Assembly (NCBI GenBank): GCA_900544075.1
Contig: UQTJ01000010.1
Span: forward strand, 38,101 to 102,100
Direction: 5' to 3'
Source: an uncultured Bacteroides sp.
Lineage (GTDB): Bacteria; Bacteroidota; Bacteroidia; Bacteroidales; Bacteroidaceae
DNA: 64,000 nucleotides
The notes under the pieces are model-generated. The model did no database searches. It worked only from the letters and a program-made list of their open reading frames with translations, and was not told the DNA's origin. Position numbers and translations under genes: made by a program. Numbering within the stretch: the first letter of the stretch is position 1; each line of letters opens with the position of its first letter. Shown here piece after piece: positions 1-9,716 of this stretch.

Positions 1-297
1 GCAGCACAGCTCAACAATCTGTCGGCAAGTTATCTTGAAACAGGTTTCCAGACACGCCAGCACTTGTCAGACTATTATGTAGAGAATGCATCGTTCCTGA
101 AAATGGATAACCTTACTTTGGGGTATAATTTCGGAAAGATATTCAATACCTGCAATCTGAATGTCAGCGCAATGGTACAGAACGTATTCTGCATAACAAA
201 ATACAGCGGAGTGGATCCGGAAGTACCGAACGGAATGGACAATACGTTCTATCCTCGTCCAAGAACATTCTCTTTAAACATTGGTCTTAATTTCTAA
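1..297 (+). CDS. SusC/RagA TonB-dependent outer membrane receptor, C-terminal end (partial)
   Basis: This is the last 98 codons of a gene that begins before the window. The reading frame is open from base 1 and stops at 295-297. The residues alternate hydrophobic and polar as in the last beta-strands of a TonB-dependent barrel, with an NVF...PRTFSLNIGLNF ending; a terminal phenylalanine is typical of outer membrane barrels. A SusD gene follows after 18 bases, the standard SusC-SusD order. SusC forms the outer membrane channel that imports oligosaccharides captured by SusD, here probably galacto-oligosaccharides judging from the GH53 and GH2 genes downstream. The plug and TonB box lie outside the window. 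Confidence 0.9.
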   Translation, partial: AAQLNNLSASYLETGFQTRQHLSDYYVENASFLKMDNLTLGYNFGKIFNTCNLNVSAMVQNVFCITKYSGVDPEVPNGMDNTFYPRPRTFSLNIGLNF

Positions 298-315
298 TTA
301 TAAAAATACAGAATC

Positions 316-1893
316 ATGAAAAAATATATCTATATATTGTCAATGTGTACTGCCGCAATGTTTGCTACATCGTGTGTAGGCGACCTTGACCAGTATCCGC
401 ATGAAGAAATTACTTCGGAAAGTGTATATACCAGCCTGCAGAACTATAAAAGCGTACTTGGTAAGATATATACATCAATGGTAACAACAGGACAAGGAAA
501 AGACGGTAACCTTGACCTTTCAAGCAATTACGGACATGATTATATACGTTGCTATTTCAATCTTCAGGAAGTAGGAACAGATGAAGTGGCATATACATGG
601 CTCAGTGGTGATAATCTGGCCGATATAAGCAACCTTTCATGGGATGCCAACAATCCTTGGGTAGCCGACATGTATTATCGTATATACTATAACATTGCTC
701 TCTGCAACGAGTTTCTGCGTAATGCGACAGACGAAAAGATAAGCGGTTTCACAGAAAGCGAACGCAACGAAATAGTACATTATCGTGCAGAAGCTCGTTT
801 CATGCGTGCCCTTTTCTACTATCATGCAATGGACTTGTTCAGAAACATTCCTTTCGTAACAGAAAACGACCCTGTGGGAAGCTATATTCCTCCACGCTAT
901 ATGGCAAAGGATATGTTCGGATATATCGAATCTGAACTTAAAGCGATAGAAAATGACCTTCTGAGCAAAGACGAATGCCCTTACGGACGTGCTTCAAAAG
1001 GTGCTGCATATACACTGCTTGCGAAGCTATATCTAAATGCTCAAACTTATATTGGAGAAACAAGATACGACGAATGTGTAGCTGCATGCCAAAGCGCAAT
1101 AGGACAGGGATATTCACTCGAATCTGACTACAAAAAACTTTTCAATGCAGACAATCATCTGCGTACAAACGAAATAATTTTTACTCTTCCTGTTGATGCA
1201 AATACCACCATTTCTTGGGGTTCATCAACATATATGGTATGCGGGGCTATAAGCCAAACATCAGCTACACAGAATCCTGCTGATTACGGAGTGACTAAAG
1301 GATGGGGGTCAATGAGAATATGTCAGGCTGTTTCAGGCCTATTTGAAGACGGTGACAGCAGAGGATGTTTCTACACAGACGGACAGACACAAGAAGTAAC
1401 CTCTCTGGAAGTTGCTTCAACCGGATGGCTTGTTGAAAAATGGACAAATCTGAACGACAATGGAGAAGCAGCCTCAAATACAGATATAGGAGGGGTAAAT
1501 ACAGATTATCCATTATTCAGATTAGCAGATGTGTATCTGATGTATGCTGAAGCAACTGCACGTGGGGGAAATGGGAATATAGCTACTGCAGTGGGATATG
1601 TAAACGAATTGAGAGGACGTGCTTTCGGCAATAACAGTCAGGACGTAACAGAAACAGACCTTAAAGAAAATAATTTCCAGTTCTTCCTTGATGAACGTGC
1701 CCGTGAGCTTTACTGGGAATGCACCAGACGTACAGACCTTATACGTTTCAACCTCTTTACTACTGCCGACTATTTGTGGGAGTTCAAGGGTGGTGTAAGT
1801 GATGGAACATCTGTCGAAAGTAAATACAATTACTATCCTATTCCATCGGCAGAACTTACAGCCAATCCAAATCTGAAGAATGAAGAGTATTAA
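316..1893 (+). CDS. SusD/RagB family surface glycan-binding lipoprotein
   Basis: This 525-residue lipoprotein has a signal peptide ending in a lipobox with Cys20 (AMFATSC), so it should be lipid-anchored at the cell surface. The N-terminal CVGDLDQYP stretch, the helical TPR-like core (RAEARFMRALFYYHAMDLF) and the C-terminal FFLDERARELYWECTRRTDLIRF segment are hallmarks of SusD/RagB. SusD proteins cap the SusC barrel and hand over oligosaccharides. The length is normal for the family. It lies in an operon between SusC and a SusE/F-like gene. The glycan cannot be read from this protein, but the neighbours suggest beta-1,4-galactan. Confidence 0.95.
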   Translation: MKKYIYILSMCTAAMFATSCVGDLDQYPHEEITSESVYTSLQNYKSVLGKIYTSMVTTGQGKDGNLDLSSNYGHDYIRCYFNLQEVGTDEVAYTWLSGDNLADISNLSWDANNPWVADMYYRIYYNIALCNEFLRNATDEKISGFTESERNEIVHYRAEARFMRALFYYHAMDLFRNIPFVTENDPVGSYIPPRYMAKDMFGYIESELKAIENDLLSKDECPYGRASKGAAYTLLAKLYLNAQTYIGETRYDECVAACQSAIGQGYSLESDYKKLFNADNHLRTNEIIFTLPVDANTTISWGSSTYMVCGAISQTSATQNPADYGVTKGWGSMRICQAVSGLFEDGDSRGCFYTDGQTQEVTSLEVASTGWLVEKWTNLNDNGEAASNTDIGGVNTDYPLFRLADVYLMYAEATARGGNGNIATAVGYVNELRGRAFGNNSQDVTETDLKENNFQFFLDERARELYWECTRRTDLIRFNLFTTADYLWEFKGGVSDGTSVESKYNYYPIPSAELTANPNLKNEEY

Positions 1894-1905
1894 CCTTAAA
1901 CAGTA

Positions 1906-3657
1906 ATGGATAAAATGAAAACTTTAAATAAAATATTACTAACCCTCGCATCAATCCTTGCATTAATATCTTGCGAGAAGGACGGAGAGAAAATTTATCT
2001 CCAGAGTTTAGGCTCAGATGAACTTATTGCCACCACAGATAAAGTGGTTTTATCTGTTGAAACATCACAGAAAGTAGTTCTCTCATTTGCTTGGAAAGGA
2101 CAGGACGTACAGATAAGCGATACAACAGTAGGTACTGCTGCCAAAGCTAAAAACTATATGGAGATTTCATTGTCAGAAGATTTCTCCGGACAAATATATA
2201 AGGATGAAACAACATCAAACTCTATCGCCTACAAGGGCGGTGAACTCAATTCAATAGTAAACGGCCTTGGAGCAAAAGTTGGTGAAGTTAATAATGTATT
2301 CTTCCGTCTCGGTAGCGCAACAGGCGAGAATATTCCTTATGCTTACAGTAATGTGGTGAAAGTTGCTGTTACTCCGTATGTTCTGGATATGAGAATTGGT
2401 AAGATAATACAATCAAGCAGCAATAATACCGATCTTACAGATACTGGTTATTTCTTATATTCACAGGAAGATAACGGTATATATAGTGGTTTTATGTTCA
2501 CTGAATGGAACTGGTACAATTACTTCCTGAAGGAAGCTGATGAAACGACATGGGGCACAGACAATAATGTAGCATTTACTATCAATAGTAATACAGGAAA
2601 GAACATGTGGTTCCCGGAACATAAAGGATGCTATTATGTAAATGTAAACACTGTTGAAAAGAGATGGGAGGCATTATATATATCTTCTTTGAATGTTAAT
2701 GGCTTAACCGATTCTCCTATTGAGTTTACATTGGATAATGATAATAAATTATGGATTGCCAATTTTGAAGCGAGCGAGGCAGGAGAAAAGACAATAACCA
2801 TAACAGGTTCAGGACAGCAATATAATGTAGAAACAGGAACTTCAAGTAGCATTGAGACTAATGTTAATTTCGCTACTGATGAAAACAATAATCTTGTACT
2901 TGCTGAAAATGCAGGAAATATTTCTGTAACAATTCCTCAGGCTGGTGAATGTACAATAAAATTGGATTTAATAAATCCGAACAACAGAAAAGTATATATA
3001 GAGGCTGGAGGAACGGATATTCCAGAAGAGCCAGAAGAAATTCCACAAATATATTTACCAGGATTAAATCAAAATCAAGGTGAAGGATGGAACTGGAATA
3101 GTATCCTAACATTGATGTATCCAGAAAGTGACATGAAATATTCTGGAGTGTTACAAGTAAATGCAACAGACGGGCATTATGATATTTATACAAATTCAGA
3201 TTGGAATGCAGACAAATACATATTAGATGAGAATGACAATACATCAACAGCTTTTGAAGGTAATTTAGTTAAAGGTGGAAGCAAACATATACCAGCACCA
3301 ACAAATGGTTTATATCTGTTTGATATTGATTTGAAGAATCGTACATATAAACTAACAACTATTGATAAATTATACATATACCTTGGAGAAAATAATGGTT
3401 CTTTACATGAGATGTCGCCAACTGGTACAATTGGTGAGTTTTCGATTACAGAGACAATACCTACAGGAGATAATTGGGGTATAAAATTCTATTTATTTGA
3501 AAATTGGACAGGATGTTTTGGTAATGGTGGTAATGGAATACTATACTATGCTGGAAACAATGATACGACAGGGATTGAAGTACAAGCAGGTAGTAAATAC
3601 ACAATTACAGCCAATATTATAAATAAGACATATAGCATTGAACCTATAAATGAATAA
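1906..3657 (+). CDS. SusE/SusF-like outer membrane glycan-binding lipoprotein
   Basis: The protein has 583 residues from ATG 1906; a second ATG at 1915 gives a cleaner signal peptide with lipobox cysteine (LALISC). An N-terminal SusE-type beta-sandwich begins around residue 30. The rest looks like tandem starch-binding-like modules rich in W, Y and N, e.g. YLPGLNQNQGEGWNW and a C-terminal KLYIYLGENNGSLHEM module. SusE/SusF proteins are surface-exposed, non-catalytic sugar binders. The gene sits 12 bases after SusD and overlaps the upstream-most possible start of the GH53 gene. Codons in its second half are visibly richer in A/T than in SusD, which fits a fast-evolving surface protein. Confidence 0.85.
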   Translation: MDKMKTLNKILLTLASILALISCEKDGEKIYLQSLGSDELIATTDKVVLSVETSQKVVLSFAWKGQDVQISDTTVGTAAKAKNYMEISLSEDFSGQIYKDETTSNSIAYKGGELNSIVNGLGAKVGEVNNVFFRLGSATGENIPYAYSNVVKVAVTPYVLDMRIGKIIQSSSNNTDLTDTGYFLYSQEDNGIYSGFMFTEWNWYNYFLKEADETTWGTDNNVAFTINSNTGKNMWFPEHKGCYYVNVNTVEKRWEALYISSLNVNGLTDSPIEFTLDNDNKLWIANFEASEAGEKTITITGSGQQYNVETGTSSSIETNVNFATDENNNLVLAENAGNISVTIPQAGECTIKLDLINPNNRKVYIEAGGTDIPEEPEEIPQIYLPGLNQNQGEGWNWNSILTLMYPESDMKYSGVLQVNATDGHYDIYTNSDWNADKYILDENDNTSTAFEGNLVKGGSKHIPAPTNGLYLFDIDLKNRTYKLTTIDKLYIYLGENNGSLHEMSPTGTIGEFSITETIPTGDNWGIKFYLFENWTGCFGNGGNGILYYAGNNDTTGIEVQAGSKYTITANIINKTYSIEPINE

Positions 3658-3661
3658 CGTT

Positions 3662-4774
3662 ATGAAAAAACTAAAATACATATTCATGGCATTGGCAATA
3701 GCTTGCGGAGCCATGACAACATCATGTAATAATGATGAAAAACCTACATTCCCTGAAACAGAAGGAACAGATGATCCTACAGGAGGCTATGATATGACAG
3801 GTTTCGCAAGAGGGGCAGACGTAAGCTGGCTGACAGAAATGGAAGCTTCAGGCAGAAAATTCTACGACTCAAAAGGTAGAGAACGTGAATGTATGGAACT
3901 GCTCCGCGAACTCGGAATGAACGCAATAAGACTGCGTGTATGGGTTGACCCTGAAAATGGTTGGTGTTCAAAAGAAGATGTTATAGCAAAAGCATGGAGA
4001 GCACATAACCTTGGTTACAGACTTATGATTGATTTCCACTATAGCGATGAATGGGCTGATCCAGGAAAACAAAAGAAACCTATAGCATGGCAGAACTATA
4101 GCTTTGATGAACTAAAAAACGCAGTATCGGAACATACAAAAGATGTACTCTCGGCACTTAAGAATCTTAACATTGATGTAGAGTGGGTACAGGTAGGAAA
4201 CGAAACACGTTATGGAATGCTTGGGGATGATGGTAATACTTCAAGTGGGAATACAGCAAACTTTGCACAGTTAGTACAAAGCGGATATGAAGCAGTCAAA
4301 GCGGTATATCCTGATGCGCAGGTAATAATCCATCTCGACAAGGGTAATATTTTGAGATACTACACTGATATGTTTGACGGTCTTGAAAGCAATGGCGCAA
4401 AATGGGATATCATTGGAATGTCACTCTATCCTGGCAAGGAGCCCCAAAAGAATGATCCGAACGGTGTATGGCAGCCTATTGACGAAAACGGCAAGACATG
4501 GGAACAGCAGAATGACGACTGCATAGAAAACATGAAGACACTCATTGCAAGGTACAACACCAAAGTAATGATGTGCGAAATCGGTATTCCATGGAATTAT
4601 GATGAGGCTGAAGCATTTTATACAGACTTCATGACTAAAGCAAAAAAAGTTGAAGGATGTTTGGGAGTTTTCGCATGGGAGCCACAATGCTATGCCGGAT
4701 GGAACGGATATCAGAAAGGTATGTTCAATGACGAAGGTTATCCTATGAACTCACTCAATGCTTTCAAGAGATAA
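3662..4774 (+). CDS. GH53 endo-beta-1,4-galactanase lipoprotein
   Basis: The enzyme should cut internal beta-1,4-galactosyl links of pectic galactan or type I arabinogalactan at the cell surface. The GH53 fold is shown by FARGADVSWLTEME, NAIRLRVWVDPENGW, LMIDFHYSDEWADPG and the two catalytic glutamates: acid/base E181 in VQVGNETRYGM and nucleophile E306 in MMCEIGIPW. The start at 3662 gives a lipoprotein signal with Cys22 (MTTSC) followed by NNDE, compatible with surface export. An in-frame ATG at 3650 overlaps the preceding stop and would add only four residues. About 350 residues of catalytic domain is the full family length, and the GH2 gene downstream carries a second GH53 domain. Confidence 0.95.
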   Translation: MKKLKYIFMALAIACGAMTTSCNNDEKPTFPETEGTDDPTGGYDMTGFARGADVSWLTEMEASGRKFYDSKGRERECMELLRELGMNAIRLRVWVDPENGWCSKEDVIAKAWRAHNLGYRLMIDFHYSDEWADPGKQKKPIAWQNYSFDELKNAVSEHTKDVLSALKNLNIDVEWVQVGNETRYGMLGDDGNTSSGNTANFAQLVQSGYEAVKAVYPDAQVIIHLDKGNILRYYTDMFDGLESNGAKWDIIGMSLYPGKEPQKNDPNGVWQPIDENGKTWEQQNDDCIENMKTLIARYNTKVMMCEIGIPWNYDEAEAFYTDFMTKAKKVEGCLGVFAWEPQCYAGWNGYQKGMFNDEGYPMNSLNAFKR

Positions 4775-4800
4775 TGCAATAGGTATCAGATTCAAATACA

Positions 4801-4843
4801 AATTTAAACAGCGTTTAAACAGTGTTTAAGCGCTGTTTAAATC
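4801..4843. repeat. TTTAAAC-module palindromic hairpin, copy 1
   Basis: A 12-bp perfect inverted repeat, ATTTAAACAGCG at 4802-4813 and CGCTGTTTAAAT at 4831-4842, encloses a further TTTAAACA-G-TGTTTAA hairpin. Related hairpins built from the same TTTAAAC(A/G)G module occur at 41730-41780 and 59030-59083, always just after a gene end. A terminator or mRNA 3'-end stabiliser is the likely role; here it follows the GH53 gene by 27 bases. Confidence 0.75.
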
Positions 4844-4886
4844 TTCATTACTAACGGAAAAGAAACTTACTCCGTACGCACATATT

Positions 4887-4974
4887 CTGTAAATACAGAC
4901 TGTATATATATAAAAACAACTTATGTTTTTATAAATACAAATTATATATATAAAAACACAGCTTATATTTATAG
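4887..4974. repeat. AT-rich dispersed palindromic element, copy A
   Basis: This intergenic stretch alternates ACTTATGTTTTTATAAATAC and TATATATAAAAACAC blocks that recur almost verbatim at 37096-37240 and 62860-62989. The inverted arms are imperfect here (AACAACTTATGTTTTT against AAAAACACAGCTTAT). It lies between the GH53 gene and the GH2-GH53 gene. No coding potential is seen in it, and the rest of 4775-5046 holds nothing else I recognise. Confidence 0.7.
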
Positions 4975-5046
4975 AAAACGACAAGGCGTTTATCACCTAT
5001 TTCTTTTATATCTACACCATATTAAATATAATAAACTTTTTACTTA

Positions 5047-8000
5047 ATGAAACTGACTAAATTAATAACAGCATTACTTTTTCTTGTACCTATATTCTCA
5101 GGCAACGCAAATGCCCAAAGAAACATTCAAACCCTCGAAAAGGGATGGAAATTCTTTAAAGGTGAGGCTTCCGGAGCTGAGAAATCTGACTATAATGACA
5201 GCAAATGGGAAAATGTAACAGTTCCTCATGACTGGGCTATATTCGGTCCGTTCGACAGAAACAATGATTTGCAGAATGTGGCCATCACTCAGAACTTTGA
5301 GACACAGGCTTCTGTAAAGACAGGGCGTACCGGAGGACTGCCATATGTGGGTGTGGGATGGTATAGGACAACATTCAATGTTGACAATGACAAACAGACT
5401 ACACTCGTATTCGATGGAGCAATGAGTGAGGCTCGTGTATATGTCAACGGACAGGAAGCGTGTTTCTGGCCTTTAGGATATAACTCATTCCACTGCGACG
5501 TTACAAGCCTCATTAACAAGGATGGTAAAAACAACATCCTTGCCGTACGCCTTGAAAACAGACCTCAGTCTTCAAGATGGTATCCGGGTGCAGGACTTTA
5601 CAGAAATGTACATGTAATAACTACAGAAAAGATACATGTTCCGGTATGGGGTACACAGATTACTACATCTCACGTAGGAGAGGGCTATGCTTCTGTAAAT
5701 CTTCGTACAGAAATAAAAAATGCTGACAAAAAGAAACTGACAGTAATCACCAGAATATATTCACCGGAAGGCAAGGTAGTTGCCGTTAAGAACAATCAGG
5801 GATTTATAAATCACGGTCAGCCGTTCACTCAGAATTTTATTGTGAACAATCCACTTTTGTGGTCGCCTGAGGAACCGAATCTCTACAAGGCTGTTTCAGA
5901 GATTTATGCAGAAGGAGTTCTGCAGGACACATATTCCACAACATTTGGTATACGAACAATAGAATATATTGCCGACAAAGGTTTCTTCCTTAACGGAAAG
6001 CACCGTAAGTTTCAGGGAGTATGCAATCATCATGACTTAGGTCCGCTTGGAGCTGCCGTAAACGTATCTGCTCTGCGTCATCAGTTGAAGTTGTTGAAAG
6101 ACATGGGATGCGATGCTATCAGAACCGCGCATAATATGCCTGCTCCGGAACTTGTAAAACTGTGTGATGAGATGGGATTTATGATGATGATTGAGCCTTT
6201 TGATGAATGGGATATAGCAAAATGCGACAACGGCTACCACCGTTTTTTCAACGAATGGGCTGAAAAGGATATGGTGAACATGCTTAGACAGTATCGTAAC
6301 AATGCATGTGTCGTGATGTGGAGTATCGGTAATGAAGTGCCTACACAGTGTAGTCCTGAGGGGTATAAAGTAGCAAAATTCCTGCAGGATATTTGCCATA
6401 GGGAGGACCCTACACGCCCTGTTACATGCGGTATGGACCAGGTGAGCTGTGTACTGAACAACGGATTTGCTGCTATGCTTGATATCCCGGGATTCAACTA
6501 TCGTGCACACCGTTACGAAGAAGCTTATGAAAGACTGCCTCAAAACATAGTCTTAGGTTCTGAGACATCTTCAACTGTAAGTTCAAGAGGAGTATATAAG
6601 TTTCCGGCTGAAAGCAAGGCAGACGCCAAGTACGATGACCACCAGTCTTCTTCATACGACCTTGAATACTGTTCATGGTCAAACATTCCTGATATAGATT
6701 TCGCACTTGCAGAAGACCATGAATGGACTATAGGACAATTCGTATGGACCGGATTCGACTATCTTGGCGAACCAAGCCCATATGACACAGATGCATGGCC
6801 TAACCATAGCTCTATGTTCGGTATAATTGACCTTGCATCTATTCCTAAAGACAGATATTATCTCTACAGAAGTGTATGGAACAAGGATGCTGAAACTCTA
6901 CATATACTGCCACACTGGAACTGGGAAGGACATGAAGGAAAGGATGTGCCTGTATTCGTATATACAAACTATCCTTCGGCTGAACTGTTCGTAAACGGGG
7001 TTAGCCAGGGAATAAGGACAAAGAATGACTCTACAGTAGTGAACCGTTATCGTCTGATGTGGCATAATGTGAAATATCAGCCGGGAGAATTGAAAGTCAT
7101 TGCTTACAACAGCGACGGTAGTAAAGCCGCTGAAAAATCCTTACACACAGCAGGAAAGCCTTACCGTATAAAACTTGTTTCAGACTACACAAGTCTTAAA
7201 GCAGATGGCAAAGATTTGGCTTACGTTACTCTTCGTATTGAAGACAAGGACGGTAATCTCTGTCCTACAGACGGACGTCTGGTTAACTTCCGTGTCGATG
7301 GTGCCGGCAAGTACAGAGCCTCAGCCAATGGTGACCCTACATGCCTTGACTTGTTCCACAAACCGGAGATGCATGCATTCAACGGAATGCTGACAGTAAT
7401 ACTACAGGCTGGGGAGAAACCCGGCAAGATTCGTCTTCGCGCGTCAGCCAAAGGATTGAAGACCGGAGAGTTTGAAATACCTGTAACGGAATATTCGGCA
7501 GAAAAAGTAGATTATGAGCCTTTCTATAAGGGTGCAGACATCAGCTGGGTTACAGAAATGGAATCACAGGGTCACAAATTCTACAATAAAAAAGGAGAGG
7601 AAAAGGAATGTACCTCACTGATGAAAGAACTTGGTCTTAATGCTATCCGTCTTCGTGTATGGGTTAACCCTAAAGAAGGTTGGAGCAGCAAGGAAGATAT
7701 GCTTAAGCTGGCACGCCGCGCCAAGGCAAACGGAATGGAACTGATGGTAGATTTCCATTACAGTGACTGGTGGGCAGATCCGGGACAACAGCATAAGCCT
7801 GCGGCATGGAAAAATCTCAGCTTTGAGAAACTGAAAAAAGCAATGGCAGACCATACTAAGGATGTACTGAAAGCCTTAAAAGCAGAAGGTATAACCCCTA
7901 AATGGGTACAGGTAGGCAATGAGATACGTCCGGGTATGCTTTGGGATGAGAATCCGGAAACAAGCGGTGCTTCATATGATATCCGCGAATGTGATGTAAA

Positions 8001-8565
8001 AGAGTCTGGAAGCAAATCAACTGCTGTAAAATTCAGAATGAACTGGAAAAACCTGGCAGAGCTTATTAACTCTGGATATGATGCTGTAAAATCAGTTTTC
8101 CCGGGTTCTACAGTTATCGTGCATCTCGACAATGGATACGACAAAGAACTGTACCGCTGGTTCTTCGATGAACTGAAAGCAAACGGAGGCAAATGGGATA
8201 TGATAGGAATGTCTATCTATCCTTACTGGACAATGATGGAAAAACCGGAATATACTCCGGAAAAGACCATAAACGATTGTATTGAGAATATAAGACTCGT
8301 AAACGAGAGATATAATTGTGATGTGATGATAGTAGAGACCGGAATGGAATGTGCCGACGATAATGGCAATTTAGCCAACAAGGAAACACTGAATAATGGT
8401 TACAAAATGCTGAGAAAGTTAATAACAAAATGTATTGAAAGCACTGATGGCATTTGCAAAGGTGTATTCTATTGGGAACCTGAATGCAAACCTAACAAAT
8501 ACCGTCTCGGCGCATTTACAGAGGATGGCAGACCAACAGAAATAATGGATGCATTCATTCCATAA
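5047..8565 (+). CDS. GH2 beta-galactosidase fused to a C-terminal GH53 endo-galactanase domain
   Basis: This 1172-residue secreted enzyme starts with a signal peptide (to about residue 23, ANAQ). GH2 sugar-binding, Ig-like and TIM-barrel domains occupy about residues 25-600, with acid/base E430 in WSIGNEVP and nucleophile E506 in LGSETSST. Two Ig-like modules follow (about 610-800, DUF4982-like, then an invasin-like module starting VSDYTSLKADGKDL). A complete GH53 domain begins near residue 823 (YKGADISWVTEME) with E959 in VQVGNEIRPGM and E1097 in MIVETGME. Both sites keep their catalytic glutamates, so the protein could cut galactan internally and release galactose from the ends. The GH53 part closely resembles the separate GH53 lipoprotein upstream. 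No lipobox is seen, so periplasmic location is inferred. Confidence 0.93.
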   Translation: MKLTKLITALLFLVPIFSGNANAQRNIQTLEKGWKFFKGEASGAEKSDYNDSKWENVTVPHDWAIFGPFDRNNDLQNVAITQNFETQASVKTGRTGGLPYVGVGWYRTTFNVDNDKQTTLVFDGAMSEARVYVNGQEACFWPLGYNSFHCDVTSLINKDGKNNILAVRLENRPQSSRWYPGAGLYRNVHVITTEKIHVPVWGTQITTSHVGEGYASVNLRTEIKNADKKKLTVITRIYSPEGKVVAVKNNQGFINHGQPFTQNFIVNNPLLWSPEEPNLYKAVSEIYAEGVLQDTYSTTFGIRTIEYIADKGFFLNGKHRKFQGVCNHHDLGPLGAAVNVSALRHQLKLLKDMGCDAIRTAHNMPAPELVKLCDEMGFMMMIEPFDEWDIAKCDNGYHRFFNEWAEKDMVNMLRQYRNNACVVMWSIGNEVPTQCSPEGYKVAKFLQDICHREDPTRPVTCGMDQVSCVLNNGFAAMLDIPGFNYRAHRYEEAYERLPQNIVLGSETSSTVSSRGVYKFPAESKADAKYDDHQSSSYDLEYCSWSNIPDIDFALAEDHEWTIGQFVWTGFDYLGEPSPYDTDAWPNHSSMFGIIDLASIPKDRYYLYRSVWNKDAETLHILPHWNWEGHEGKDVPVFVYTNYPSAELFVNGVSQGIRTKNDSTVVNRYRLMWHNVKYQPGELKVIAYNSDGSKAAEKSLHTAGKPYRIKLVSDYTSLKADGKDLAYVTLRIEDKDGNLCPTDGRLVNFRVDGAGKYRASANGDPTCLDLFHKPEMHAFNGMLTVILQAGEKPGKIRLRASAKGLKTGEFEIPVTEYSAEKVDYEPFYKGADISWVTEMESQGHKFYNKKGEEKECTSLMKELGLNAIRLRVWVNPKEGWSSKEDMLKLARRAKANGMELMVDFHYSDWWADPGQQHKPAAWKNLSFEKLKKAMADHTKDVLKALKAEGITPKWVQVGNEIRPGMLWDENPETSGASYDIRECDVKESGSKSTAVKFRMNWKNLAELINSGYDAVKSVFPGSTVIVHLDNGYDKELYRWFFDELKANGGKWDMIGMSIYPYWTMMEKPEYTPEKTINDCIENIRLVNERYNCDVMIVETGMECADDNGNLANKETLNNGYKMLRKLITKCIESTDGICKGVFYWEPECKPNKYRLGAFTEDGRPTEIMDAFIP

Positions 8566-8584
8566 CATATATAGAACAGAAAAT

Positions 8585-8631
8585 AAAGAAACGGACAGGA
8601 TTGCGCAAAAACAATTCTATCCGTTTCTTTT
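8585..8631. terminator. Bidirectional intrinsic terminator between the GH2-GH53 and AraC genes
   Basis: AAAGAAACGGACAG at 8585-8598 pairs with CTATCCGTTTCTTT at 8617-8630, apart from one mismatch near the loop. T runs lie on the right for the plus strand and A runs on the left serve the minus strand. It separates two convergent genes. Confidence 0.85.
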
Positions 8632-9541
8632 AGCTTTTCATATAAGCCTTAGGGGACATTCCGGTTCTCTTTTTGAAATATTTTCCGAAAAAAGACTGAT
8701 TGGCAAAATTCAGCATATCACATACCTGCTGCACAGTATATTTATTGCTTTTCAACAATGCTTTAGCCTCAAGTATCACATAGTCTCTAATCCACTCACC
8801 GGCAAGTCTTCCGGTAACGTTTTTTATTACCTGAGAAAGATATTTTGGGGAAATACATAATACATCAGCATAAAATGTTATACTGCGTTCCTTCATATAA
8901 TTCTTCTGTACTGCCTGCATAAAACGTTTATAGATTTCCTGATTTCTATTATACTCAGCAGAATCATCCACATTATTCTTCATTTTGGTGAAATAATTAT
9001 AGGCGTTGTACATCAAAACCTGTGTATAACCGTGTAAGGCACCTTCACGAAACAAATTATCAGTTTCTGCCAATTTAGATTTCATCCTTTTATATACATC
9101 CAGTGCCTCATCAAGGAAACCTCTGTCAAGATGCAATACTGGGTTGGCATAAATATGCTGTTGTATGGAAAGGGCAGTATTAATGTGTTTCACCACATTG
9201 AAAAACTCATCGGAAAAAGCTATCACAGCCATACGTGTATCAGGCAGCAGACTGCAGAATTCACCTATATTACCTTTAAATACAGTAATGGCATCGCCCG
9301 CTCGCGCCTCAAAATCTTCTAAGTTGATTTTCACCCTTATTCCCCCCGAAAGAACAAGTATAGCTATCGTAAAAGATAATTTCATAGGGTAATTGACAAA
9401 TGACAATCCTTTGGTATTTTCCTCATTATCCATATCATCAAAATTATCAATAAGTATGAATTTATTATCGATATGTAGCGCTCTGGGCTGTACCGACAAA
9501 TCACTTAAATTCAGGTTCAAGATAATATTATCACTTTTCAT
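8630..9541 (-). CDS. AraC family transcriptional regulator, likely controlling the adjacent RND efflux operon
   Basis: The C-terminal third holds an AraC-type double helix-turn-helix: ITFYADVLCISPKYLSQVIK and YTVQQVCDMLNFANQSFFGKYF ... RTGMSPKAYMKS. The N-terminal part looks like a cupin-type sensor (about residues 20-150), its ligand unknown. I prefer the ATG at 9541 (MKSDNIILNL), which gives 303 residues; an upstream ATG at 9610 would add 23 hydrophobic residues with no family counterpart. The gene is divergent from the efflux operon that starts at 9717, and a 13-bp direct repeat lies in between, so local control of the pump is inferred. Regulation of the galactan locus is less likely, because that transcript runs towards it and ends in a terminator. 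Confidence 0.9.
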   Translation of the reverse strand: MKSDNIILNLNLSDLSVQPRALHIDNKFILIDNFDDMDNEENTKGLSFVNYPMKLSFTIAILVLSGGIRVKINLEDFEARAGDAITVFKGNIGEFCSLLPDTRMAVIAFSDEFFNVVKHINTALSIQQHIYANPVLHLDRGFLDEALDVYKRMKSKLAETDNLFREGALHGYTQVLMYNAYNYFTKMKNNVDDSAEYNRNQEIYKRFMQAVQKNYMKERSITFYADVLCISPKYLSQVIKNVTGRLAGEWIRDYVILEAKALLKSNKYTVQQVCDMLNFANQSFFGKYFKKRTGMSPKAYMKS

Positions 9542-9679
9542 ATTAAAATCATATTGTACCTTTTGAAGAACAAATATATGAAAAATAAGCGTGAACGCAT
9601 AATGTTTCAATCCTTCAGACCAATTTACTGTTCTTTTTGATAATGCAGGAGAATAAATAAATACTCAATTTTGCATCAT

Positions 9680-9712
9680 TAAAAAGCATATTATAAACAT
9701 AAAAAGCATATT
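9680..9712 (+). promoter_or_regulatory. Direct repeat, candidate AraC operator before the efflux operon
   Basis: TAAAAAGCATATT occurs at 9680-9692 and again at 9700-9712, a 20-base step close to two helical turns, which suits tandem AraC sites. It ends four bases before the adaptor start codon. A CAATTTTG at 9666-9673 resembles a Bacteroides -7 box (7 of 8), but no well-spaced -33 TTTG is present. Confidence 0.45.
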
Positions 9713-9716
9713 GAGA

